Of a stretch of 64,000 bases of DNA, positions 8,620 to 16,857 are shown one piece after another. The notes under the pieces are model-generated. The model saw nothing but the letters and a program-made list of their open reading frames with translations, was not told the DNA's origin and made no database searches. How positions within the stretch are numbered: position 1 is the first letter of the stretch; the number at the start of each line of letters is the position of its first letter. The DNA comes from an uncultured Porphyromonadaceae bacterium (GTDB lineage Bacteria > Bacteroidota > Bacteroidia > Bacteroidales > Muribaculaceae). The stretch spans positions 1 to 64,000 of the forward strand of contig CABUVO010000013.1 of NCBI GenBank assembly GCA_902495075.1. Reading direction: 5' to 3'. The position numbers and the translations under genes were made by a program.

Positions 8620-9984
8620 ATGAGCGATTGTAAAAAACGTTTCCTCCTCTCCGAAGATGATATCCCGCGGAAGTGGTATAATATTCAGGCTGAAATGCCT
8701 AATAAACCTATGCCTCCGCTAAATCCCAGAACCAGACAACCACTTAAAGCTGAGGATCTGTTTCCCATATTCGCGAAGGAATTGTGTAAGCAGGAACTCA
8801 ATGACAAGGATGTATGGATTGATATTCCTGATGAGGTTCGCGATATGTATAAATATTACAGAAGTACTCCTCTGGTTCGTGCTTATGCATTGGAAAAGGC
8901 GCTTGATACTCCTGCTCATATATATTTCAAGAATGAGAGTGTCAGCCCAATGGGGTCACATAAGCTTAATTCTGCGATCCCGCAAGCCTATTACTGCAAA
9001 AAGGAGGGCGTGAAGAATGTTACTACCGAGACTGGTGCAGGTCAATGGGGCGCATCTCTATCGTATGCTGCAAAAATGTTCGGTTTGGAGGCTGCCGTTT
9101 ATCAGGTAAAGATCAGCTATGAACAGAAACCATATCGTAAAAGTATCATGCAGACTTTTGGGGCGCAGGTCACCCCTTCTCCCTCAATGTCGACAAGGGC
9201 AGGTAAGAACATCATCACTAGGACGCCCAATCATCAAGGATCTTTGGGGACAGCTATTTCTGAAGCTATTGAACTTGCAACTACCACTCCTGACTGTAAA
9301 TATACATTGGGATCTGTATTGAACCATGTATCCCTTCACCAGACCATAATTGGTCTTGAGGCTGAAAAACAGATGAAAATGACGGGTGAATATCCGGATA
9401 TCGTAATTGCATGTTTCGGGGGTGGCTCAAATTTTGGTGGGATTGCTTTCCCGTTTATGCGTCATAATTTTTCTGGCACTCGAAAGACTCGGTTTATTGC
9501 CGCCGAACCGGCGTCCTGTCCCAAGCTAACACGTGGAAAGTTTCAATATGATTTTGGTGATGAGGCGGGATACACTCCCCTCTTGCCAATGTTCACCCTT
9601 GGCCATAATTTCTGTCCTGCCAACATACATGCAGGAGGATTAAGATATCACGGAGCAGGTGTAATAGTCTCGCAATTACTTAAGGATGGCTTTATGGAGG
9701 CTGTTGACATTAGTCAACTTGAATCTTTTGACGCGGGAATATTATTTGCCCGCACGGAGGGAATCATTCCAGCTCCCGAATCATGTCACGCGATTGCGGC
9801 TACAATCCGCGAGGCAAATAAGTGTAAAGAAACCGGTGAAGAGAAAGTAATACTCTTTAATTTGTCGGGACATGGATTGATTGATATGGGTTCATACGAT
9901 AAATATTTTGCCGGAGATCTGAGAAATTATGAACTGACGGATGATGACATTGCAAAAAATCTCGAAGATATAAAAGATTTATAA
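8620..9984 (+). CDS. trpB: Tryptophan synthase beta chain, TrpB2 type
   Basis: The 454-residue enzyme is a PLP-dependent TrpB of the longer TrpB2 class, which joins indole and serine to make tryptophan and can act without a TrpA partner. The PLP lysine is K115 in GSHKLNSA. The phosphate-binding glycine loop is FGGGSN, and the stretch ETGAGQWGASLSYAAKMFG is characteristic. It stands alone, with its own promoter and terminator and no other trp gene in the window, which fits an indole-salvage role. That role is inference. Confidence 0.92.
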   Translation: MSDCKKRFLLSEDDIPRKWYNIQAEMPNKPMPPLNPRTRQPLKAEDLFPIFAKELCKQELNDKDVWIDIPDEVRDMYKYYRSTPLVRAYALEKALDTPAHIYFKNESVSPMGSHKLNSAIPQAYYCKKEGVKNVTTETGAGQWGASLSYAAKMFGLEAAVYQVKISYEQKPYRKSIMQTFGAQVTPSPSMSTRAGKNIITRTPNHQGSLGTAISEAIELATTTPDCKYTLGSVLNHVSLHQTIIGLEAEKQMKMTGEYPDIVIACFGGGSNFGGIAFPFMRHNFSGTRKTRFIAAEPASCPKLTRGKFQYDFGDEAGYTPLLPMFTLGHNFCPANIHAGGLRYHGAGVIVSQLLKDGFMEAVDISQLESFDAGILFARTEGIIPAPESCHAIAATIREANKCKETGEEKVILFNLSGHGLIDMGSYDKYFAGDLRNYELTDDDIAKNLEDIKDL

Positions 9985-10009
9985 GTAAGAAAAAGAGACT
10001 TCTATAAAT

Positions 10010-10040
10010 AAATCCGCATCAGACTCACTGATGCGGATTT
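10010..10040. terminator. Bidirectional terminator between trpB2 and the LuxR-type gene
   Basis: A 13-bp perfect stem AAATCCGCATCAG (10010-10022) with CTGATGCGGATTT (10028-10040) has a 5-base loop. It overlaps the last codons of the convergent regulator gene. The T runs are short, so strength is uncertain. Confidence 0.7.
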
Positions 10041-10987
10041 ACTTCATCCAAATTTACAAGATTATGTATTATTGCAAAAATAGTCAAGCCTGCGGCAGAA
10101 TGAATACCTAATTTTGATGATATGTTTCTTCGATGTGTCGCAACAGTATGCACTGAAATATAAAGAGTGTCTGCAATCTCTTTATTTGACTTCCCTTGTG
10201 CCACGCACCTGATAATCTCTTTTTCTCTGTCTCCGAGAATATTTTCCGGATTTTCAGGAATATCATGATTGGAATCCGCCTCTTTATCGTGTTCATTTTT
10301 TAGCATCCTGATGTTTTGTTCCAGACGCTCGACAGCAGGAACAAACAAGCTCTTTTCAACCTCAAAATGCGACATCATGTCTTTTTCGCAGGTGATAATG
10401 TCATAAAGAGCCGAGCTGAGACGGGTGTTCTCTCTTTGTTTAAAATGATAGATGAATATATCCTTGAGTTCATTGAGTTTGGCGGCAGTGTGACTGTGAT
10501 TGCCGGAGAAATGTTCTATACAGAAACTTTCATCAATATCTCCGTTCAATAGATTCTCAACATATTTGAATATCACGTCATTTTCATGATCCATATGTCG
10601 CTTCACCTCTATTACATAATCATCAAAAAATTTAATGAGCAGCAGGGATATGTCATTGTTATCGGAATAATTTATAGCCTCGAATAAGCGTTGTCTGATT
10701 TTAGGTAAGGTCACATCCAAAAAAGCTGAGTGAGCTCTTCTGAGATAGCCCATTATGGATTTCAGCGACAGTGTTTCAACGGAATAGTTATAGCCGCTCA
10801 GTAAATTGCACACGGCGAGAAATGTATCAATATCGACATTATTTTCCTTACATGTTTCAGACACGGAATTGTCTCCGAAACCAAAGGCGATATCAAAGCG
10901 GCTGATCGCCATTAGGATCAGATTATTGTCTCGAATCAATTCCCTCATATTATTTGAAGGAAGATAGCCTCTCTGTTTGTCAATCAT
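10025..10987 (-). CDS. Hemerythrin-like (RIC/DUF542-type) sensor fused to a LuxR-type helix-turn-helix
   Basis: The 320-residue protein has an N-terminal segment like the DUF542 domain of RIC/ScdA repair proteins (about 25-65, FGFGDNSVSETCKENNVDIDTF). An all-helical hemerythrin-like region follows with candidate iron ligands H86, H131, H134/E135, H159-H166, H207 and E211. The C-terminus (about 249-312) is a GerE/LuxR DNA-binding domain (LGDREKEIIRCVAQGKSNKEIADTLYIS). It has no receiver domain. A di-iron centre sensing oxygen, nitric oxide or redox state and driving transcription is the natural inference. No target gene can be named. Confidence 0.8.
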   Translation of the reverse strand: MIDKQRGYLPSNNMRELIRDNNLILMAISRFDIAFGFGDNSVSETCKENNVDIDTFLAVCNLLSGYNYSVETLSLKSIMGYLRRAHSAFLDVTLPKIRQRLFEAINYSDNNDISLLLIKFFDDYVIEVKRHMDHENDVIFKYVENLLNGDIDESFCIEHFSGNHSHTAAKLNELKDIFIYHFKQRENTRLSSALYDIITCEKDMMSHFEVEKSLFVPAVERLEQNIRMLKNEHDKEADSNHDIPENPENILGDREKEIIRCVAQGKSNKEIADTLYISVHTVATHRRNISSKLGIHSAAGLTIFAIIHNLVNLDEVNPHQ

Positions 10988-11015
10988 GAGTATACATTAG
11001 TTGCTATTTAACATA

Positions 11016-11046
11016 CAAAATTACATCATTTATCCAGCATTGTCAA
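11016..11046 (-). promoter_or_regulatory. Promoter of the hemerythrin-LuxR gene
   Basis: On the minus strand TTG (11046-11044) is followed after 20 bases by TAATTTTG (11023-11016), 28 bases before the ATG at 10987. It fits the Bacteroidetes consensus. Confidence 0.7.
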
Positions 11047-11100
11047 TACCTAAAAATAAGTATTATTTCCTTCTCATCTCCCGTTTACTTCTAAACTCAT

Positions 11101-11137
11101 AAGTAATTAAGAAAATTTAACCGATATATGTAAGTAA
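11101..11137 (-). repeat. Partial copy E4 of the dispersed element's end
   Basis: Read on the minus strand this ends ...TTAATTACTTATG like the recR-proximal end of E1. It contains the 21-base string (TTACTTACATAT...GGTTAA, 11137-11117) that is identical at 112-132 and 11346-11326. The structured core is absent; a different GC-rich hairpin (11193-11230) lies where the core would be. Confidence 0.55.
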
Positions 11138-11192
11138 GAATAATCAGGTTATATTATACATTTAAGCGAAGCGTGAAAAGATGAGTAAATGC

Positions 11193-11230
11193 GACTCCCG
11201 CAACTCGCTTCACAGCGCGATGCGGGAATC
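11193..11230 (-). other. GC-rich hairpin of a possible small RNA or leader
   Basis: GATTCCCGCA (11230-11221) pairs with TGCGGGAGTC (11202-11193) on the minus strand through 10 positions including one T-G wobble; TCGC/GCGA can extend it inside the loop. It lies 34 bases downstream of the minus-strand promoter at 11264-11294. On the plus strand the same site has one mismatch but is followed by TTTTATTT, so a plus-strand terminator is an alternative. Confidence 0.4.
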
Positions 11231-11263
11231 TTTTATTTAGCTTACGTGGTTACTTTTCTATTA

Positions 11264-11294
11264 CAAAATTAGAGATTGCATAAATCAATTGCAA
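11264..11294 (-). promoter_or_regulatory. Minus-strand promoter with no gene directly behind it
   Basis: TTG (11294-11292), 20 bases, TAATTTTG (11271-11264) matches the same consensus as the promoters of udk and the hemerythrin-LuxR gene. The first protein gene downstream starts 277 bases away at 10987 and has its own promoter. The transcript would carry the hairpin at 11193-11230. Confidence 0.5.
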
Positions 11295-11311
11295 TACCCA
11301 AATTATAGTAA

Positions 11312-11441
11312 TTAAGTAAGAAGAATTAACCGATATATGTAAGTAATGAAATCTTGCACTATAAAACTTGCTCTTTACTCGGCAAAAACATCTAAAAAAT
11401 AACTGCGTTTTATACGTGCATTAATTTTTCTTACTTACTTA
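11312..11441 (-). repeat. Dispersed element copy E3, internally deleted
   Basis: On the minus strand it reads like E1 (AGTTATTTTT.AGATGTTTTTGCCG.GTAAAGA...CAAGTTTTATAGTGCAAG...), but about 58 bases including the AAGGA-hairpin-GACTG core are missing. The break lies between two AAAGA direct repeats seen in E1. Ends are inverted copies: TTAAGTAAGAAGAATTAA (from 11312) and TAAGTAAGTAAGAAAAATTAA (reverse, ending 11441). Confidence 0.75.
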
Positions 11442-11487
11442 TCCAATAAAAAAAGGAGCGACATTATCGCTCCTTTTTTTATTGGAT
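11441..11487. terminator. Perfect 20-bp bidirectional terminator after the M16 protease gene
   Basis: ATCCAATAAAAAAAGGAGCG (11441-11460) is perfectly complementary to 11468-11487, with a 7-base loop. The GGAGCG/CGCTCC stem is followed by seven T on either strand. It lies 9 bases beyond the M16 gene's stop on the minus strand and touches the end of element E3. Confidence 0.92.
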
Positions 11488-11496
11488 AGTTTGTTA

Positions 11497-14310
11497 TTAT
11501 TTTGCTTCAACGCCTTCCATGATGACCTCTATCCTGTTCTTGCCATTGTAAAGGGTCTTCATGAATTTATTGAGTTCTTCAAGAGTCAGGTTCTCGATGG
11601 CTGCCTTATGATTGGTGATGTCATCAATGCCTTTTTCATAATTGAGAAGGTTATTTTCCCAATATCCATTATTGCGGACATTGATTTCATATTGTTTCAT
11701 TGTGGCTTCCTTCACCTTGTTGAAGTCTTTCTCGCTTGCTCCTTCATTTAGCAGCTTGAGGAATTCAGAGTTAGCTCTCTCTTCCATCTTGCCAAGCATA
11801 TCGGCATTGGTCTCATACGTGTAAAGTATCATCCATTGACCTGTATATGGGTTTAATACAGCACCTGCACCCGGGCTGTATGTTCCACCCATCTCTTCAC
11901 GAAGAGTCTCTGTATATACCATACGAAGTATCTGTCCGATAGTGCTAAGTTTTACAGCATTTTCAATGGAATAGGGAACATTTGTTCCGGAGAATACTGC
12001 ATAAACCTGAGATTTGGGAGAATGCATTGGCTGCTTGAAATTGTCAATGACCTGTCCACTTGCTATAGCGATAGGAGTAAGATCCTTAACAACTGATTTA
12101 CCCTTCTTTGATGCGGGCAGAGAAGCCACATACTGCTCAAGCAGGGGTTTGAGGGTTTCGATATCAACATTACCAACGAAGATAAAAGTATAGTCTGCTG
12201 CATTGGCTGTTGACTGTTTGATCATATTCACCATTTCAGGATAGTTTGCACTGTCAATTGTATTGACATCTATTTCCTGGAACATCGGATTATTGCCATA
12301 TTGGGCAGCTGCCAAATGTTTTGCAAATACATGATTGGGATCGGCATCTCTGTTTTTAAGCATTGTGCGTGCCTGATCCATCAAGGAATTATAAGTTTCA
12401 GGATCGGGATTGACAGATGTGAAACCGGCATAGATAAGTTCCATAAGCGTAGGAAGATCCTTAACCGAGCTTCTTCCGCTGAATTCATTTACAGTATTGC
12501 CCAATGAATAACCCAGTGACGCAACTTTTCCGGCAAGATATTTTCTAAGTTTTGTATTGTCGAAATTGCCAAGCTTGCTTGCTGAGTATGCATCTTCCAT
12601 CAAGAGCACGTTAGCTGCCTGGGATTCGGGATAAGAACGTTTACCTCCATTTTTAAATGCGGTGACACGAATTTCATCTGCTTTAAAATCAGTGGGCTTG
12701 ACAATAACTTTAACTCCATTTGAAAGAAGAAGTTCAGTAGTGCCGAATTTACCTGCAGACTGTGCTTTCACCTTACCTGGTTTAGGAAGTTTCTCAATAA
12801 GAGGATCAGTGATGACTTCGTCGACATAAGCTTCATATTCCGCATTAAGCGCATTATTAAGAACGGGAATCATATCCTGCTCCGTAACGACTGTAAATTC
12901 ATCTTTCTTTGGCTGATCGATAACCATAACCTGATTCTCGGGAGTAAGAAGCATTGCTGCTACCTGATTGATAGCCTGCACGGGGATATTGGGAAGAAGC
13001 TGCTTAACGAGCTCGAATTCAGTCTCAATGCCAGGTGCAGCTTCATTATCAACAAAGTGACGGATAAGTTCTTGAGCAAAAGCACCATTAGTGGTTTTGT
13101 TACGTTCATTATACATTCTTTCATATCTTGAAATCATGTTATCGCGAACGCGCTGAAGCTCAGAATCCGTGAAACCTGTTTTGCATGCACGGGCAACGAT
13201 ACCGATTGCTTCTGCAAACGCATCTTTAATTTCAGTTTTACCTACCACAGTCAAAGTGAAAGCGGCTTTGGTTTTTGAAATCCAATAATTTCCGAAGCTT
13301 ACGGCTGCATATGCATATTTGCATTCAGGTTTCTGATTATATTCAGATAGCCTGTTGTTTATAAGACTTGACAAAATAGACTCAAGAAGTTGATCCTGCA
13401 CAAAGCCGGGAAGAGTGTTGCGCTGTTCAAACGGAGTCTTTTCAGATTTGAAACTTAACGTCAATCGTGGAAACTGCAGCTCAGGATCATCAAAGAAAAC
13501 AAAAATTGGTTCTTTGTTATCGCTGACAACCGGGTATGTCCTCTCAGCTGCATTTTCGGGCATTTGAATAGGAGTGAAAAGATCGATTACTTTTTTCTCC
13601 ATCTCTGCGGCATCAAAGTCACCAACAATAACTATGCCCTGTTGATCTGGACGATACCATTTCTTATAATATGCGCGCAAAACCTCCGGCTTAAAATTGC
13701 GCACAACCTCCATCTTGCCGATAGGAGTCTGTTGATATTGATATTCTTTGTAAATCTTAGGAAGGATGTATTCCACCATTCGTGAACCAGCATCATTTCG
13801 AGAGCGCCATTCCTCCTCAATCACTCCACGCTCGGCATTGATTTCATCTTCTTCAAGAAGAATTTCGCAACTCCAGTCATGGATGGCAAGCAAAACGCTA
13901 TCCATAAGTGCAGTATCGGTGGTAGGCACATTGTTGATATTATACACTGTCTCATCGAAATCAGTATATGCATTGATATCTGCACCAAAACGGATACCTT
14001 TATTCTGAAGATAATTTAACATATTTTTGCCGGGATAATGGCTTGTGCCGTTGAAAGCCATATGCTCGAGAAAATGCGCGAGACCGAGCTGCTCTGAAGT
14101 TTCAAGCGTTGACCCAACTTTCTGTGCAATGTAGAAATTCGCACGATCTTTCGGCTCCTCATTATGAAGTATGAAGTATTGGAGACCGTTGGGCAGCGTT
14201 CCGTGTTTCACCGCCGGATTCAGCGGAAGCGGCTGCATTTGCGGCTGTGCGAAAGCTCCTAAAGTGCCTACAAGCATTATAGCCGCAGTTAACATTCTTT
14301 TGATAATCAT
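11497..14310 (-). CDS. M16 family zinc peptidase (insulinase/PqqL-like), exported
   Basis: The 937-residue protein has a signal peptide (about 1-22) and two tandem M16 modules. The active module carries the inverted zinc motif HFLEH (79-83), with further acidic residues in EEDEINAERGVIEEEW supplying the third ligand. The second half (from about 520) is the inactive partner domain closing the clamshell. Such periplasmic proteases degrade short peptides. The gene has its own promoter (14400-14430) and terminator. Confidence 0.92.
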   Translation of the reverse strand: MIIKRMLTAAIMLVGTLGAFAQPQMQPLPLNPAVKHGTLPNGLQYFILHNEEPKDRANFYIAQKVGSTLETSEQLGLAHFLEHMAFNGTSHYPGKNMLNYLQNKGIRFGADINAYTDFDETVYNINNVPTTDTALMDSVLLAIHDWSCEILLEEDEINAERGVIEEEWRSRNDAGSRMVEYILPKIYKEYQYQQTPIGKMEVVRNFKPEVLRAYYKKWYRPDQQGIVIVGDFDAAEMEKKVIDLFTPIQMPENAAERTYPVVSDNKEPIFVFFDDPELQFPRLTLSFKSEKTPFEQRNTLPGFVQDQLLESILSSLINNRLSEYNQKPECKYAYAAVSFGNYWISKTKAAFTLTVVGKTEIKDAFAEAIGIVARACKTGFTDSELQRVRDNMISRYERMYNERNKTTNGAFAQELIRHFVDNEAAPGIETEFELVKQLLPNIPVQAINQVAAMLLTPENQVMVIDQPKKDEFTVVTEQDMIPVLNNALNAEYEAYVDEVITDPLIEKLPKPGKVKAQSAGKFGTTELLLSNGVKVIVKPTDFKADEIRVTAFKNGGKRSYPESQAANVLLMEDAYSASKLGNFDNTKLRKYLAGKVASLGYSLGNTVNEFSGRSSVKDLPTLMELIYAGFTSVNPDPETYNSLMDQARTMLKNRDADPNHVFAKHLAAAQYGNNPMFQEIDVNTIDSANYPEMVNMIKQSTANAADYTFIFVGNVDIETLKPLLEQYVASLPASKKGKSVVKDLTPIAIASGQVIDNFKQPMHSPKSQVYAVFSGTNVPYSIENAVKLSTIGQILRMVYTETLREEMGGTYSPGAGAVLNPYTGQWMILYTYETNADMLGKMEERANSEFLKLLNEGASEKDFNKVKEATMKQYEINVRNNGYWENNLLNYEKGIDDITNHKAAIENLTLEELNKFMKTLYNGKNRIEVIMEGVEAK

Positions 14311-14399
14311 AATTGATTGGGTTAGTAATTTATTATGTTGTTTTATACTCTAATGCACAAGAATATCAACAAGTGGAACATATTGATAATGTTAATTTA

Positions 14400-14430
14400 C
14401 AAAGATAATTCTTAAATTTCAATTTGCAAA
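14400..14430 (-). promoter_or_regulatory. Promoter of the M16 protease gene
   Basis: TTTG (14430-14427), exactly 19 bases, TATCTTTG (14407-14400): a full match to the Bacteroidetes consensus, with a leader of about 80 bases before ATG 14310. Confidence 0.85.
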
Positions 14431-14440
14431 GAGAAAAGCG

Positions 14441-14578
14441 GATTTTAAAACAGATTTTAAAACAGTATACACGAATTTAAGGTAAAAAGTAAAAGGTAAA
14501 AGGTGAAAAGTAAATGGACTCGCCTTCAACTTGCATGCCAGTCATCTTCTAATGCGGACATGGTCTTGGCGAGCCCAT
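14441..14578. repeat. Tandem 12-mers, short A-rich repeats and a long hairpin after fau
   Basis: GATTTTAAAACA occurs twice in tandem (14441-14464). Then come reiterated GTAAAAGG-like words (about 14480-14512). Next, arms ATGGACTCGCC (14514-14524) and GGCGAGCCCAT (14568-14578) pair with one mismatch around a 43-base loop. The hairpin could slow or stop transcription from fau (minus strand), though no T tract follows directly. Confidence 0.45.
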
Positions 14579-14598
14579 TATCTTTTAACTCAAACTTC

Positions 14599-15159
14599 TC
14601 ACTTCTTTCTTCTTTCCTTTATAACTACACATGAGTTCTGTGTAATGATCATGTCCATTTTAACATCATGGGGTTCCACCGGGATCTCATCCACCATTTG
14701 AAATTCGTATCCGACACCTATTTTTGTAGCCTTGGTTGTTTTAAGGAGTCGATCATAAAAACCTTTCCCTCTTCCCAGTCTGTTGCCGCTGCGGTCATAG
14801 GCAACAGCAGGCACAACAATCAGTTCGATATTTTCCGGATCTATAGTATTGTTTCCTGTTGGTTCTTCTATATGAAATGCACCAAGTTCAAGACGACTTT
14901 CATCATATGGCAAAATATCAAGATTCACTCCATTTACTCTCGGAAGATAAAAATGCTTTTTATCTCGCCATTTCTTAAGGAACCCATGCGTTGACAATTC
15001 ATCAGGCAATGAATGATACATCAATATATGGTTAGCCATAATGAAGGCTGCGCTCTTCTCAAGTTGCGCAAATACTTCTTCTGCTGCAGCAATGCGTTCC
15101 GATTCAAGAAGCATTGATCTCATTGCTTTGATTTTTCTTCTTATTTCATTCTTTTCCAT
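14599..15159 (-). CDS. fau: 5-formyltetrahydrofolate cyclo-ligase
   Basis: The enzyme converts 5-formyl-THF to 5,10-methenyl-THF with ATP, in cytoplasmic folate metabolism. The 186-residue product from ATG 15159 (MEKNEIRRKIKAMRSML) has the family signature GRGKGFYDRLL and the N-terminal basic helix that binds nucleotide. An earlier ATG at 15201 adds 14 residues but lies inside the hairpin at 15178-15205, so the later one is preferred. It ends a minus-strand run with ctpA, the dCMP deaminase gene and trxB. Confidence 0.92.
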   Translation of the reverse strand: MEKNEIRRKIKAMRSMLLESERIAAAEEVFAQLEKSAAFIMANHILMYHSLPDELSTHGFLKKWRDKKHFYLPRVNGVNLDILPYDESRLELGAFHIEEPTGNNTIDPENIELIVVPAVAYDRSGNRLGRGKGFYDRLLKTTKATKIGVGYEFQMVDEIPVEPHDVKMDMIITQNSCVVIKERRKK

Positions 15160-15177
15160 AGTATTATGTTTTTGTTT

Positions 15178-15205
15178 CTGCATGATGGCATTCGCCATCA
15201 TGCAG
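15178..15205 (-). other. Perfect 12-bp hairpin between ctpA and fau
   Basis: CTGCATGATGGC (15178-15189) and GCCATCATGCAG (15194-15205) pair perfectly around a 4-base loop. It starts 6 bases after the ctpA stop. No T tract follows on the minus strand (AAACAAAAAC), so an RNA-processing, 3'-end-stability or attenuation role is likelier than termination. Confidence 0.6.
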
Positions 15206-15210
15206 GGTGA

Positions 15211-16830
15211 TTAATCTTTTATGTCAACAGGTGATTTGCCTTCGTCGAGAATCTTAACAGCCTTGAGCACTGTGGGATCTTTCTGATTCAATATTTCAAG
15301 GAAAGAATTGAATCCTATCAGATCTCTCGCGATGACTGCCTTTAACTGGTTCAGGAGGAGATCTCGCGACTTATTTATATAATACCAACGCGCCGGCAAT
15401 CCATTGTTTGCCGCATATGTCACAAAATTATTGAGCAACATATTGTCGCGTGGCATTATTCTGGAGAGCTCAGTCATCGGGTTCTTTCCTTTAAGCATTG
15501 GACGGTATGTCTCGGCAAATTCACCCGCATAACGCTGGATAAGACCCCGGTTAAGTGCTTCAAGATAATAAGATGTGTAACCGGTGGTATCTTCTGGCAC
15601 GAAAATATCAGGCATTATGCCGCCACCTCCATAAACAGTTCTTCCGTTGGGAGTTTTGAAGATCTTGCTCTTATCCATTTTTACCGAATCTTGAGAGTAA
15701 AATTCCCCATGATTATACCGGTCAAGAATATCAAGTTCGTATTTTCCATCCCGTCCACGCTTATATTCCTTTTGAATGCATCGTCCGGAAGGTGTGTAAT
15801 ATCGAGCCACGGTCAACCTCATACCCGAACTGTCAGGCAAAACTATAGGATTCTGAACCAATCCCTTCCCGAAAGTGCGTCGACCGATCACAAGCCCCCG
15901 GTCATTATCCTGAATTGCACCGGCAAAAATTTCTGAAGCTGATGCAGAAAACTCGTTCGTGAGCACAGTGACTTCAACATCCTGGAATTGTCCGTTTCCA
16001 TCACTGATAGCCATGGTTTCATTTTCCGGTCTTCTTCCCTGAGTGTAGACTATCATTTTACCTGCCGGGAGAAACTCGTTAGCCATAAATATAGCCTGAT
16101 CCATGAAGCCACCGGAATTCCCTCGAAAATCGAGCACAAACTTTTGAGCACCTTTTTTTCTAAGCTCTACGAGAGCATTGAAAAATTCATTATAGGTTGT
16201 TCGTGCAAACTTGCTTACCCTTATGTAACCGATTTTGTCAGTAAGCATGTATTTGGAATCCACACTATATTCCGGTATTTTATCACGGATAATATCGAAA
16301 GTTAAATTTTTAGCAACTCCACGTCGTTTAACTTTCAGCGTAACCTTCGTTCCTTCCTTCCCTCTAAGATGCTTGAATACATCCTGGTTTGTTATCTTGT
16401 CACCGTAAAGCACTTTGCCATCAGCTTCAAGGATCATATCCCCGGGTTGAAGCCCAACAAGTTCAGCCGGTCCCCCCGGCACGACTTCAATAACTTTTAC
16501 GGTGTCTGAAAGAATCTGGAAAGACACGCCGACTCCTCCGAACGCTCCTTCAAGTTCTTCGTTAGTAGCTGTCAGTTCCGATTTGGGTATATAGGCTGAA
16601 TGAGGATCAAGCGATGCCAACAAATCAGGGATGGCAGTCTCCATCAAGGAATCGACATCAATTTCATCAACATATTGATTTCGTATCAATCCCAATATGG
16701 TTTGCATTTTCTCTTGTCCGGGTGTCAGTTTCCTTACAGCCTCATACTTACCAATAAAAATACCTCCTATTATTCCTGCGGAAATTGCCACGGGAAGGAG
16801 AATTGCAGATATGTTTCTTTTTCTTGCCAT
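15211..16830 (-). CDS. ctpA: S41 family C-terminal processing peptidase
   Basis: The 539-residue protein is anchored by an N-terminal membrane segment (about 8-27). It has a PDZ domain (about 95-170) with the GLQPGDMILEADG loop and an S41 catalytic core with SASASEI (295-301) and the general-base lysine K322 in FGKGLVQ. Tsp/CtpA proteases cut C-terminal tails of periplasmic and cell-wall enzymes. The long C-terminal part (about 400-539) is the Bacteroidetes-type extension. The gene lies 27 bases after the dCMP deaminase gene. Confidence 0.93.
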   Translation of the reverse strand: MARKRNISAILLPVAISAGIIGGIFIGKYEAVRKLTPGQEKMQTILGLIRNQYVDEIDVDSLMETAIPDLLASLDPHSAYIPKSELTATNEELEGAFGGVGVSFQILSDTVKVIEVVPGGPAELVGLQPGDMILEADGKVLYGDKITNQDVFKHLRGKEGTKVTLKVKRRGVAKNLTFDIIRDKIPEYSVDSKYMLTDKIGYIRVSKFARTTYNEFFNALVELRKKGAQKFVLDFRGNSGGFMDQAIFMANEFLPAGKMIVYTQGRRPENETMAISDGNGQFQDVEVTVLTNEFSASASEIFAGAIQDNDRGLVIGRRTFGKGLVQNPIVLPDSSGMRLTVARYYTPSGRCIQKEYKRGRDGKYELDILDRYNHGEFYSQDSVKMDKSKIFKTPNGRTVYGGGGIMPDIFVPEDTTGYTSYYLEALNRGLIQRYAGEFAETYRPMLKGKNPMTELSRIMPRDNMLLNNFVTYAANNGLPARWYYINKSRDLLLNQLKAVIARDLIGFNSFLEILNQKDPTVLKAVKILDEGKSPVDIKD

Positions 16831-16857
16831 TATTCGAAGTTACATCTGTAACCTGTT

